Shown: positions 32,287 to 44,500 of the stretch, in pieces | Layout: every line of letters starts with the position of its first letter | How positions within the stretch are numbered: the first letter of the stretch is position 1 | Source of the DNA: Owenia fusiformis | Lineage: Eukaryota; Annelida; Polychaeta; Sabellida; Oweniidae | Direction: 5' to 3' | Assembly (NCBI GenBank): GCA_903813345.2 | Contig: CAIIXF020000007.1 | Coordinates: forward strand, 24,169,564 to 24,229,563 | Length of the DNA stretch: 60,000 nt | The notes under the pieces: model-generated | Databases searched by the model: none | What the model was told of the DNA's origin: nothing | The model's input: the letters and a program-made list of their open reading frames with translations, nothing else | Made by a program: the position numbers and the translations under genes

Positions 32287-35200
32287 CTGGAAATATCGAG
32301 GAAATTGTCAAATAAAGTATGGAGTTTGGGGAGTTGATAGCTAATTCTCGAATATAATGCCATGTTTATTTGGCTTTGAAACTGTCTTTTTCCTTCCTCA
32401 AAAATCCCATAACATCAATGGGTGTTTGCTTGCTAGTATGTGTCTTTACATCTCCCTCTCTGAAAATATAGAAACTGTCAAATGATTCATATAGTGCATA
32501 TAAACTTTTTTGATTTCTAAACTCAATGGATACAACATACTTTAATATTCATGATATCTGGCAGCTTTTTCATTCCTTCTATAATGCCATTATATAACTA
32601 GAAAAAACTCCACGGAGCAGCAAATCCCACCCAACAAAACATATTTTGATAAATAGCGTCAATCTTGAAAATTTCTTCTTGAACAGACCTCCTTTGTTTC
32701 TAGGTATCACCATATAAAATTTGAACCCAAACCGTCCACTGGTATTTAAGTGATCAAATATTTTGTTCCGAAAAAATTCAGCTGCCATTTTCGAAAAGTC
32801 CTTCTTGACCAGAGTTTGTCTGTAGGTCTTGGCATATAAAATTTGAACCATGTTTGTCCATTGCTACAAGAGTAACAAAAGATGTTTTTTATGAAAAATA
32901 GTGGCCATTTTGAAATTCAACTGCCATCTTGTAAATTCTTTAACAAACAGAAATGCTTTGTCCTCAGGCATCAGCATATCAAAGTTGAACCAAATCTGTT
33001 CACTGGTATTTGAGTAATCAAAGGTTAAGTTTCTTTACAAAAAATTTAAATTTGAAATACAGCAGCCATCTTCAAAATCTTTTCTTGAGCAAAGCTCCTT
33101 GGTCTCTAGGCATCAGCCTATAAAATCTGTCTACTGATATTTAAGTTATTGTCCGGACACACAGACGAACGAATGGACAGACGAATGGACAGACGAACGG
33201 ACAGATGGACAGACGGAGAGATGGCTTCTCTATAGCCCTCTCGAACTTCGTTCACTGGGATAACTACTGGTTCATTGACTGGTTCCAGGACCATAGCCAG
33301 GATTTGCCAAAGGGGGAGTTCACGTGTGACAATTTTGGTCCAAAAATGGCCAAAGCCACTTAAAAAGTGCTTAGAATGGTGAAAAACTGCCAGGGGGGTT
33401 TTTGGCCAGGGGGTTCGCTCGAACCCATCAAACCCCCCCTGGCTACAGGCCTGGGTTCTTTCTGCAAGTCAGCAGCTTAAAATAAGCATACTCCACTTGC
33501 TGATCAACTTACTTAATGGTATATTGGATTTAAGTGAACTTACCCTACTCGCATAAATGGATTAAACTGCAACTCTTCAGTAATCGTGGAAGGAATAGTT
33601 GGTAATTTATTTTTTCTTTGACCCTGAAATGAAAATGTAAACATCACAATTACAGTATAACCTGAATAAGTGGAATGCCTTAGAGTCCGTAAAATGTTCC
33701 ACTTGTGAGGTGTTCCACTTGTGAGGTGTTCCACTTGTAGAGGTTATGGTATCACAAGGATTAAAAGAACAAAAAGACAAATATATGATTTACATACTGT
33801 ACAGTTACAGAGTAGATGTTGATTCATTTCAAGGACTTCTGAATTGTAAAACTATCAAAGTGCGGACATCGTACATTCCAAAATATTGTTTTTCTAGCAT
33901 TATTTTTTTTACGATTATTTTTTACAATATTTACACGACGGCTAACTGTGAAGTATGTATGAAGTACAAAAAGGAATGTCTTCGATAATGTCACCACAAA
34001 TATTAACTTACATCAGACAGATCATAAAATAATGCATAAACAATAAATTATTATACCTCCGCCCAAGATAATTTCTCTTTGATTGCTGCATTTTTGGGTT
34101 CAACATGTATTGCATACTTCAGGTTGTTCACTGTGTATTCATGGCCACAATACACATTCTGAAAAACATAAATAACATCATATGTTTATCAGTCATTTCT
34201 AAAGAAAGAAAATACACGACGTATGTTGATGTTTTTAACATGGTAAAATGATTTTTGAACATTCATGAATTGGTGCTTATATTGGTTACCTCATCTCAAA
34301 TTATTTGGTCAGAATAGAGTATATTGTACTATTAAAAAACGTGTGGGCTTTTTGTTGGAAATACTGAAATACATAATTTTTTACTGAATACTCCATATAA
34401 TAAGGATATTGAATAATCCAAGTGTGTTAAGCTGTAAAATCTACAGGACAGACATGCAGCTATAGGCAATTTTGAATATCTTTCTAAATCTGTCTTTCAG
34501 TAGTTGTCAGCAGACTGATGATTAATAAGGAGTTCTGTAAACCTATGTAAGAGCAACACCTTTGGGACCACAACAAAGTGTTCCCCTGACTTAGCAGTTT
34601 CTACTGTACTGAACTTCCACAACTTTCTGGATTGGTTGAAAGTATGCAAATAAAAACTAAATACACCATAAATGAAGGTTTTTGTGGGAATAAGCAATTT
34701 GTGCAAATCTGGAGCTAAATCATTTACTTTTACTCGCCATACTGGTCTCTGAACACATTTGAAATCAAAATACATTACAACCAATATCTGTTTTACTTAC
34801 TGTGTTACCAGGAAGCTTACTAAGGACCTCGATTAAAGCATTATACATCTGTTCTGGCGTCCCTTCAAAAAATCTGCCACATCCACCAACAAACAGGGTG
34901 TCACCTATGAAATATAGGGTTGAATTTAGAAAATACAAGATGTCACTTTTGAAATATAGGGTTGAATTTAGAAAATACAAGATGTCACCTATGAAATATA
35001 GGGTTGAATTTAGAAAATACAAGATGTCACCTATGAAATATAGGGTTGAATTTAGCAAATACAAGATGTCACCTATGAAATATAGGGTTGAATTTAGCAA
35101 ATACAAGATGTCACCTATGAAATATAGGGTTGAATTTAGAAAATACAAGATGCTACCTATGAAATATAGGGTTGAATTTAGCAAATACAAGATGTCACCT

Positions 35201-38200
35201 ATGAAATATAGGGTTGAATTTAGAAAATACAAGATGTCACCTATGAAATATAGGGTTGAATTTAGAAAATACAAGATGTTACCTATGAAATATAGGGTTG
35301 AATTTAGCAAATACAAGATGTCACCTATAAAGGGTTCCATTAATGCACTTATAAAATAAACAGTGTTACCAATACAATATAGGACTGCATTTATAAAATA
35401 TAAGGTGCCACCCATAAAGGGTTCCATTAATGTGCTTATAAAATAAACAGTGTCACCAATACAATATAGGATTGCATTTATATATACATGGTGCAACCAA
35501 TGAATATAGTACAGGAAGACACCCATAATGTACACAATGTAATTAAAAAGATTTATGAACAATCATGTAGACATGATGTTTCAATTTTATTTTACCTGTA
35601 AACACAGCTGGAGACTCATTGGGACTTCCAGTCACAAAGTAACAAATGTGACCCGCCGTGTGGCATGGGGTAGACAGACACTTAATATTAAGAGCCCCTA
35701 ACTGGAATCGGAAATCACGAAAGAAACATTAGAACAAGGCACAGACGTGAACAACATCGTACCTAAAACACAGCAGTGTGACAGTGAAGAATTTAGGACG
35801 GAAAATCCAAAATGGCCACCTTAAAATTTACCCAGAATGCCCAAAATCTGATAAGTTCTTAACTTTGATACGTAGAAACATCCCTGAAAATTTCAGATGA
35901 ATCCATCAAATGGTTTGGCTGGAAACCTGTAGACAAGTCTTGAAAGTGAAGATTTTAGGACGGAAAATCCAAAATGGCCACCTTAAAATTAACCCAGAAT
36001 GCCCAAAAACTAATCAGTTGTTAACTTTGATACGTAGAAACATCCCTGAAAATTTCAGATGAATCCATCAAATGGTTTGGCTGGAAACCTGTAGACAAGT
36101 CTTGAAAGTGAAGATTTTAGGACGGAAAATCCAAAATGGCCACCTTAAAATTTACCCAGAATGCCCAAAATCTAATAAGTTCTTAACTTTGATACGTAGA
36201 AACATCCCTGAAAATTTCAGATGAATCCATCAAATGGTTTGGCTGGAAACCTGTAGACAAGTCTTGAAAGTGAAGATTTTAGGACGGAAAATCCAAAATG
36301 GCCACCTTAAATTTTACCCAGAATGCCAAAAAACTAATCAGTTCTTAACTTTGATACTAGTACGTAGAAACACCCCTGAAAATTTCAGATGAATCCGTCA
36401 AATGGTTTGGCTGGAAACCTGTAGACAAGTCTTGAAAGTGAAGATTTTAGGACGGAAAATCCAAACTGGCCACCTTAAAATTTACCCAGAATGCCCAAAA
36501 ACTAATCAGTTCTTAACTTTGACACGTAGAAACATTCCTGAAAATTTCAGATGAATCTATCAAATGGTTTGGCTGGAAACCTGTAGACAAGCTGAAAAGT
36601 GAGACGCCGCCCGCCCGCCGCCCGACCGTCAAGCTGACTACAATATCGTACCTTTATTAGGTACGATAAAAACACGTAAGTCAGACCCCTATGAAAAATA
36701 AAGAATCTTTTATTTAAATCAATCTAAATCAATCACATAAGAAACATTGGAAAAAACTAAGTCAGACCCCTATAAAATTAAAGAATCTTTTATTTAAATC
36801 AAAATTTAGTCAAATCAACTATGGGACTTGAACTGATACCCCTCACATTACCTGGAATTCCTGACCATGCTGAACCTTGCTGTTCATAGCTCCAATTCTG
36901 TCATCTCCACCATGTACAGTCAATCCAGAGACCTTCTTTACCAAATTTTCATTGCCACCCGCATGGTCCCTGCAACAATTTATATTGTAAGTACCTCAAC
37001 TGAAATACTTGATTCTGATTGGTTGATTAGCGGTCAACAATATGTACTGTTGACCATATGTTCAACATAAAGTACATTTTTGATTATTAGACTTTAATAG
37101 CTTTAAAATACCCAAAAGACACTTGATAATGAGCCGATGTCGATGGTTTTATTGGATATTTCGAAAAGAAGTTGACATTTTTTAGAGAAAACAGGGAGGC
37201 TTCGGCCCAGGCTAATCGTAAATATCGCATCTCAACAACACACACGACGTGAGAACTATTTCACATCAGAATGGCGAATCTATAGGGGGGTACAGTCATT
37301 AGACTCCTCGAAACCACTGGTGATGAAGGTATAGCATGAACCTTTTTAAATAAATGACAGGTGGATTTATTACCATGGAGTCTAGATCACCATTTCCTAG
37401 ACTTATCATAATCTGAAAGAGCATAGTTTCAGATATTGTCTAGATATATACATGTAGGCCCATCCCCTAAAATTTGTATATTTTACATTTTGTACATTTA
37501 AATTTTAAATGTTTGGAATTACTTTGAATTTAAAAAATAAGCAATCAAATGACTCAGACTATCACATGCTATCTATTGCAAGACTTATGCCTGGCACAAC
37601 CGTCACCATGTTATTAGGTGTTTTTAAGTTTCATAATATACCTAATCAATCTCAAGTGACATTCCAGGTATAGTGCACCGATGATTTTTAAGGCATAATT
37701 GTCAAAAAGTGTTGAAAATACAGTCTTATTTTAATCAAACATTCTGTACAATCTATGTGGTCTCTCCATTCCAGATTCATAACAATTCATAACTACCGAT
37801 CCTAGGTGTTACCATCAGTTTGTATGTATATCCTAATACCATAGATTGATACAAAATGAACCACATATATGGTATAGAAGGGTTGAGATCAACAGAATGT
37901 CGAACATTTTAACAGTTAATACATTTTGAAGTTGGTTGTCGAAAATATTGACTGCTCTCAAAATTGACCTACCAATGATGATGTGTTGTGAGGACAGTTG
38001 TAAGATTGACACCTTCTTCTTTCACAGCAGCTAAAACCTTAAATGAAAAAAATATGGTAAGGACAGAATTGGTAACCATGGTTTTACTTTACATACATGC
38101 AGACCCATAGCCAGAGCCCCCCCCCCCCGGCAAAAAATTCTTTCAAAATCATGCAGTTTTTCACCATTCTGAGCACTTTTTAAGTACATGTATATCAATA

Positions 38201-39090
38201 TGAAGACTTTAGTTCTTGCATTAATTATTACTGATCTACATAAAACTGTAGAAACTTTTACCATGGAGACTATGGGGTGTTTATTTAATACATTATTATT
38301 TATTTATTCAAGTCTTGGTAGAGTCTCACCTTATCTGGTTCTACAGGATCAACGACAGCACATTCCTGGGTGTCCTCATCAATCAAGAGGTACATATAGT
38401 TGTCATCTAGGGCCGGTACAAGTTTCACCTTCATATCGGGCTGGGGAAATGTTAAAGGTTTGGAATGAAACTTTGTAGAAACTGAAAATAAATATATTAT
38501 AGGATGTATGACAAAGAATAGGCCAATGTTATACCAAGATAGGAACTGTAACAACCTTGTATAGCAAGTTGTTACTCCAGCCCAGCATTGGTTGTATTTT
38601 TTGCGCCTGTGTGTGTGGTGAAAGTCACTGCTAGGGAGATCAGATAGTACAGATACTATATTCCACATAGAAGAAAAACTTTGAAAAGTGTGGATGTATG
38701 AATGCACAATGTATGCTATGTACTATAAATTTATGTTATCTAAGACCGAGACCTCTAATTTTTAAAGTTTCAGCATCAACATACGACACACACATTTGTT
38801 AACAAACAATCTTATTTCTGTTTTCATTTTACAGAATAGTAATATGGTCAATTAGTTGCCACAAACAATCCGAAATGTGTAATATATTGGCTGATTAACC
38901 TTAGAATAAAAAGTTTTAAAATTTAAAAGCAAGCAGTTTAAAAGAGTCGAATTCGATTGATCCATTAAATTTTTCATAAACCGATGTTTCATCAATACTC
39001 ACATCCACAATTTAAGTTATGTTGAGGTCTAATTGTTCGTAAAACAGTAAAAGATTGGAGTAATTTTCCTGCAATTCTCCTTATTGACAT
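32190..39090 (-). CDS. HAGH: Hydroxyacylglutathione hydrolase (glyoxalase II), complete, two alternative last exons
   Basis: Hydrolyses S-D-lactoylglutathione to D-lactate and glutathione, the second glyoxalase step. Exons: 39003-39090, 38330-38481, 37973-38037, 36852-36969, 35596-35701, 34801-34904, 34057-34158, 33544-33623, then 32366-32459 or 32190-32286. All phases agree, giving 302 or 303 residues (human about 308). Exon 1 ([20 protein letters not shown]) is a basic amphipathic mitochondrial-type leader. Met46 ([16 protein letters not shown]) sits where the human cytosolic start lies, so dual localisation is likely. Metal motif THHHWDHAGG is residues 98-107, split across exons 3-4. [12 protein letters not shown] begins with the metal-ligand Asp178, and VYCGHEYT is in exon 7. 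The intron before exon 6 carries an acceptor array. Confidence 0.95.
32366..32459 (-). CDS. HAGH: HAGH alternative last exon A (proximal)
   Basis: Acceptor TATTTTCAG, then A/GAG completing the codon split from the exon at 33544. It encodes [20 protein letters not shown] then [10 protein letters not shown] and TAA, which aligns with the vertebrate HAGH C-terminus (EKxxQxHxGxTDPxxxMxxxRxEKDxFK pattern). The stop overlaps an AATAAA. Confidence 0.9.
32640..33265 (-). mobile_element. GTCCG-headed element, opposite orientation (HAGH intron 8)
   Basis: On the + strand it ends with GAACGGACAGATGGACAGAC and TCTCGAACTTCGTTCACTGG, the mirror of the head at 28430. Upstream are about three to four imperfect units of 110-150 bp with GCCATTTT, CATATAAAATTTGAACC and CACTGGTATTTAAGTGATCA. 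Non-coding. Confidence 0.6.
33285..33455. mobile_element. Inverted-repeat element with TAGCCAGG ends
   Basis: CCATAGCCAGGATTT at the left and CCCTGGCTACAGGCCTGG at the right are inverted. The interior contains CTTAAAAAGTGCTTAGAATG, GTGAAAAACTGCC and G/C runs. A truncated relative is at 38100-38190 on the other strand. Confidence 0.55.
34900..35361 (-). repeat. 42-bp tandem array, 11 regular copies, carrying the HAGH exon-6 acceptor, open in frame
   Basis: The first unit is the real junction TTTCATAG/GTGACA at 34904/34905. Units recur every 42 bases (GTCAC on the + strand at 34900, 34942, 34984, 35026 and so on to 35320). Each gives a usable-looking pyrimidine-rich acceptor followed by six exon-like bases. 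On the - strand the array is an open frame of 14-residue units ([14 protein letters not shown]) in the same frame as exon 6. More divergent copies continue to about 35500 (CAATATAGGATTGCATTTAT) and also stay open. The - strand frame runs from 35562 without a stop into exon 6. Confidence 0.95.
35757..36668. mobile_element. Element with 162-bp tandem core and ATCGTACCTAA inverted ends (HAGH intron 4)
   Basis: AGGACGGAAAATCCAA occurs at 35795, 35957, 36119, 36281 and 36449, so about five units of 162-168 bp. Each carries AAAATGGCCACCTTAAAATT and TTTGGCTGGAAACCTGTAGA. The block starts ATCGTACCTAA and ends TTAGGTACGAT. A GCCCGCCCGCCGCCCG tract precedes the right end. Core-unit size and layout resemble bivalve pearl elements (inference). 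Confidence 0.75.
36680..36805. repeat. Short direct duplication
   Basis: AAGTCAGACCCCTATGAAAA then TAAAGAATCTTTTATTTAAATC occurs twice about 90 bases apart. HAGH intron 4, beside the tandem-core element. Confidence 0.7.
38100..38190 (-). mobile_element. Truncated relative of the 33285 element
   Basis: CCATAGCCAGAG, a poly-C run, then the complement of AAGTGCTCAGAATGGTGAAA. Lies in HAGH intron 2. Confidence 0.55.
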
Positions 39091-40880
39091 TTCTTTTCCA
39101 GCAGAGAAAAGGCAAAGAATAATACACTGGTCGAAATTTCGCTACAGCGAGGGTGATCCCGGGAGTAATTATACATTGCAAATGGCAATAAAAATGTAAA
39201 ACGCTTCGTTTAGTTTGAATCCGCAACTCTGAATGAAAGAGCTTAGTGTATACCCAGGCCCGTTGTAAAGAAGTTATTCGTTGATTCTTCTTGGCTCTGC
39301 TTCGGTACTCAAAATGAACTGGCTGACTGGTCGATAGAAAGATGGCAGAGTGGGTTGTTTAGATAACAGATATACCATACTGCCACCTTTCACTCAAGTC
39401 GTTGTCTAAACAAATTCGGCTTGTAATTATGGGATATCCCCGGAACATCTTATAGACTAGAATCATATGATGATAAAAGCCTCTAGAAAGTGAAAGTACT
39501 TATATTTTAACGAGCAGGCAAGAGACCTATATCAAAATACTACTTTATGTATAACAAAAGATTTGTGAGATTTAACATGGTGAACGAGGTGTCAAAAGGC
39601 ACTAATTAGACAATTAATTAAAATAATATTCTCCATCCCTTAACTAGTTCAAACGATACAATCAGTGTTGATCACCACATAAATAGTTGTGGTCAACTTG
39701 TCATTGTGCCAGGTTGGAGCTCTGCCAGCCAATCTAGTGTTACGATAATTGTACTTTTTCTGGTTTGATTGACTTTATTGAACTAGTACGGTCTAGAACC
39801 AATAATCACCACTCACAATCATCTCCCTATCAAACAAATGCAAAATAGACTTGTTAGTCAATGGTTCAGACAGTGGGGTCTATCACACAGAAAACAGTAT
39901 GCAGTTTCTGTACTAAATCCAGATGGACAAACGTTATAAAAAGTTTAAAAGAAACAGTTGAACACAATACAAAGAACCTTGAAAATACAATTGAGGCATA
40001 ACATCCAAACAGGACCTCTACAGATAATTGATAAATCATATGATATATTTTCAACAATGGGGAAGGTACAACGCCACAAAAGTTAAAATGGCACAATACA
40101 TTTCTGACATACCAGTATAGTGTACAACAACCAGTATAATATAATTCTCGATAGTACCAACAATATCCATCATTGGAATTGGTATCACCTAATGTCAATG
40201 AAATGCAAAGATCATCGAGACAATTTTTTCAAAATTCAAACGTGATACAACATCAGTATCTATTTGGCATGCAGCATTCTCTCACAAGTGAATTTTCTTC
40301 TGCTCATGCTTAAGAGGAACATGTTCTTAATTGTCAGATGTGAGAGAAAGATACTATGTATCAGCTTATGATCATGCCTTCTGCAGTAACATCATATTGG
40401 ATCATAAAAGGTGTGAGACGAATATCTACCAGGAGCACCATTTACATTGTCATTATTTGTGCTGATTCATTTAATCTGCTTTTCAGTTTAGTAATAAATT
40501 GTGTGGAACATTGAAACTTGTAAAAACAGCCTGGTATACCCCAATGTTCAAAATGGCTGATGACAGCCTGTGGTGATGATACTGAAAATTGAAAATATGT
40601 TTCCATATAACATTGTATGTATCAATGTCAATTTTATAGTGTTACATTTGGATTTAGTAAACTGGTCATTGTGTTTGCAAAGGTTTAGAATATATTAAAG
40701 TATGCTTTTTGGTATGATTTCTTTACTTTTATGAATATGTGAATAATATAACTGAAGGAATGTGACAGAATGTAGTACGGAATAAAATTGAATTAGAATA
40801 TATTGTTTTCTTGGTGAAATGCTAATTTGAGTAGTAAACCTAAATATTGTCTCTATTAGTAATGCAAAAGAATTGGTAAT
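39091..40880. other. Intergenic flank upstream of HAGH
   Basis: HAGH 5' flank, then AT-rich sequence. No TATA box or CpG-rich promoter obvious. Short open frames (for example 39866-40198 on -) have no family resemblance. Confidence 0.4.
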
Positions 40881-40904
40881 TGACTATTTATTCCACTATA
40901 CATA

Positions 40905-41545
40905 TTATGCCAACCACAAGAGAAATCTCTAAAAGCTTCCCAAAATCGATCAAAAATGGTTTATTTTCACTTTTTATACTCTGTAGCCAGATTGTATTTA
41001 CAAAAATAAAATTTCTAAAAAAATTTAATGTTTAATTTTTGTCTGCAAAAAAACACATTTTTACCCCAAAACGCATTATGACGCCTATTTCTTCTTGTTA
41101 AATCTCAGTATCAATTAAGAAACCATTTACCTTTCAATTAGTTAACATGACTTGCCTGCTCATCAAAAAGAGGTCATTATATTTTCAATGCACTGATTCT
41201 AGTCTACATTCATTTCACTATGACAACCACAAGATAAATCTTTAAAACCTCCCCAAAATCACCAAATTCAATCAAAACTGATTTATTTTCACTTTTCCAT
41301 AGTCAACCAGACTGTATTTACTAAAATAAAACTTCTAAAAAAATGTTTTCATTTTTAAAGAAAAATTCAGCAAAAAACACATTTTTTACCCAAAAACACA
41401 TTTTGACACCTATTTCGTTTTGTTAAATCTCAGTATCAATTAAGGAACCCTTTTCCTTTCAATTAGTGAACATGACTTGCCTGCTCGTCAAAATATAATA
41501 TGTCATTATATTTTCAACCCCCTGATTCTAGTCTATTAGATGACA
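40905..41545. repeat. About 315-bp tandem duplication
   Basis: AACCACAAGA..AAATCT, TTGTTAAATCTCAGTATCAA, TTTCCTTTCAATTAG/TTACC variants and AACATGACTTGCCTGCTC occur in the same order in both halves, ending each time in CTGATTCTAGTCTA. Divergence is about 15-20 percent by eye, so an older event. Intergenic. Confidence 0.8.
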
Positions 41546-44500
41546 TTGTGCTGAAATAAAATGTAAATTATCTTGTTTCTATTTTTAGACCTCTTTAGTG
41601 TCCCTCATGATATGTGTTTTGTGATGGTAAAAAGGAGTGAAAATCAGTCAGTGAGTCCAGGGGCGGTTCTGAAAATCAAGATGGGGGAGGGAGCAAAAAT
41701 TCTTTATTTTCAATTTCTAATTATTTTAGGACCAAGATTTAACAAAAAGGCCCACTACACTTAATTTAGAAGGAAAAAATAAAAAATAATCATTGAAACA
41801 TGTTACTCACACACCCGCTCAAATATGAAACAAAGCTCAAATATGAAACAAAGTTTGATTTGCTTTAATATTGAACCAAGAAAAAAATAACTCACATAGA
41901 AAAAAGTATTTGAAGTTCAGAGATCATTAGACATGCATGCACATGATAAACAAAGTGCATGTTTTGAATTACTTTTGATTTAAAAGATGGCGACACTTCC
42001 ATAAAAATGAATGTATCATGTAATACAAACAACTGCAGCATCTTTCAATGACATTGATAAAAACTTGATGTATCAAGCTTGACCGATCGAAAATATTTTT
42101 TGATTACTTATTGTAAGCTTTGATGTCCGTTTGAGCTGTTGTTAGTGTCAAATGAAAGATAAGGTTCTTATCAATACATTGGACATTCTAGAAAATCCAA
42201 ATAAAAGTCTTTATTTTACCCAATAACATTGAAAATACATATGAAAATATTAAGAATATTGACCAGTAATCTCAGATTGTGAGGTGGTTGAGGTGGTGGT
42301 GAGGGTTGATGCTACAGAAGCTTCACTAAATAGGAAGACCGTCTAATAAAACACTGCCATCTTTATTACATTTCAAAACATAATTCAGTGTTAATGCAAT
42401 ACGTAACTTGTCCAATAACTTTGAGGATTTGTTGGTATCATTGATTTGGTATATTGAGTACGTCTGTTAGTAATAGAAGCCTATTTGCCTGATAAAATAG
42501 CCAAACATTTGTCTGCCACCTGAAAGAAATATTTCACTGAATGATAAATGAAAAAATTAAAACAAACTTTGTTGATGTTGATACAACAGGTCCTCTAGTA
42601 AGATATGAACTATTAAAAACCAATCAATCTATACTGATAAAGAACACCAAGCAACTATTGAAACAGCTACTGGTCCAGCTAAAGTGCAGGTACTCGACAT
42701 ATCGGAGACTCTAGTGTTGGCGCGTGTCCATGCACGGAATCAGACTCCACTTTCGAGGGATGAAAGGCTTTAAGTTGCCTAAAAGTTACCTTGTGTTTAC
42801 AAAGGAAGTTTTGAAGTTGTAAGTTCAAACACAATTCCATCGGCTTTATGAATGGGTTTCTGTAGTAGATACCAGTGATATTGTATGCGTTATATGTTGT
42901 GCGAAGGAAGTTATTTCAGTTGTTAGTAAACTTCCACGTGCCTCAAGCAGGGACCGGTAAGATTAAACCTAACATCGTTTTAGTTGATCCACTTTTATCC
43001 CGTTTATCCATATACACATTTAAGATAGCAGGGTATTCACAAAGTAATTTCCCATTTTGTTAAATAAATTTGAACAATACTTAAAGGTGACAGAATGATT
43101 TTGAAAGCGCCCTACCCGAATTGCACATTCGTAATCCAAAATAAGTAAATTAACTTTTGCGCGAAATCAGGATGCTCGGAATGTGTCAATTATGCACGAC
43201 ATACACAATCTATGACCCGAAAGTTCTCCTTTGAGACCAGATGTCCTTTATTCGTATTGGGAAAATATTTGAATTGGCCGCTCTGTTTTTCTACGATCTA
43301 ATAAGGGAGTTGATGATGTTATTTCATCTAACCGACTTTCACCCTAAATACCCAGGCCGTCATGTATGAATATTCATTAGTGGGAGGAGAAAGCATTAGT
43401 CTTCTCAGAGCTAGAATCTGTAAATCACCAAAGCAGATCGAAAACGTCAAATGATATGCCTGTGCAAAAAGTTAATTGGATTTTATCGCTCCAGATTGAA
43501 TTGTGAATACAAACACAGAATTTGTCCAATGCATGAAAGCGCCGACAATTTTGAAGAAAAGATTGGGGCCGATTCTCCAAACGCACGCACAATGAAACGC
43601 ATTTCCCCATGACGTACTAAAGGACACCACCATCAACAATCATTAGTTCGACTATTTAAGGAAGACATTATCAATGACATACATACAATTGAATCATTGC
43701 ATAATAAAGTGAAATATATGAATTTTCTTTGACTATTTATTAAGGCCTAAATGCATATCAAAAGGATTTTACTTTAAAGTCATCTGATTAAATATGCAGC
43801 GGTATAAGACATAGTGTGGTAAGTACATTTTTGTATAGTTATTAAAAATGTTTGCATGGCTTCCATTTTGTTTTTTTAAATATGCATAACCGAATTTAAC
43901 AGTTACAGCACACTTTATACCTAAACATGATATTTTTTATGAATTTTCATACGAATTCATAGTATTTAGAAATTCAAAATACCACAGTGTTTGTTGAACT
44001 GAATTTTGAACTATTTAGTGGTACTTTACTCGACATTTTTGATTTTCATGCACTTCAAACATTGAGATCTCTTCCCTTTGAATCACCGTACATACTTTTA
44101 GTATATTTTCAAACATATGTCACATTTGTTAATCCAAATAAGCAACACGGTGTTCAATGACAATGTTCGTGAAACCATAAGGAAAAAATAATGCCGAGAG
44201 AAAACCGAAAGAGATATTAGGTAAGGGTTCTACCATGGAACTCGTTTGAGTAGTCTATATATCCATATGTATTCTTTTATGTCACAGTTTGTAGCCTCAT
44301 TAACTTTATCGTATTGTATCCTGGGAGAGAAGCCTCACACCTCGACGCCACCCCATTCCATTTACCTCGTCTTTTCCATCTAGCTAAGATATTATGTAAT
44401 TTTCCATCACCTCCCATCCCTGCCCTGGAGTGGGGATCCCTACTCGTTCCCCAGATACCCCTCGGCGTTGACCTTCTACCTTCATTCATTTCTCTTCATT

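Noticed and set aside
34802-35359. 185-codon + strand open frame of [14 protein letters not shown] repeats
   Set aside because: It is the antisense shadow of the 42-bp HAGH array. Any stop-free 42-bp unit makes a long frame in several registers.
38482-38707. Upstream extension of HAGH exon 2 as an N-terminus ([11 protein letters not shown]..)
   Set aside because: It reads through intron 1 past a clear acceptor (TATTTTCAG at 38482). The exon at 39003 fits phase and gives a proper leader.
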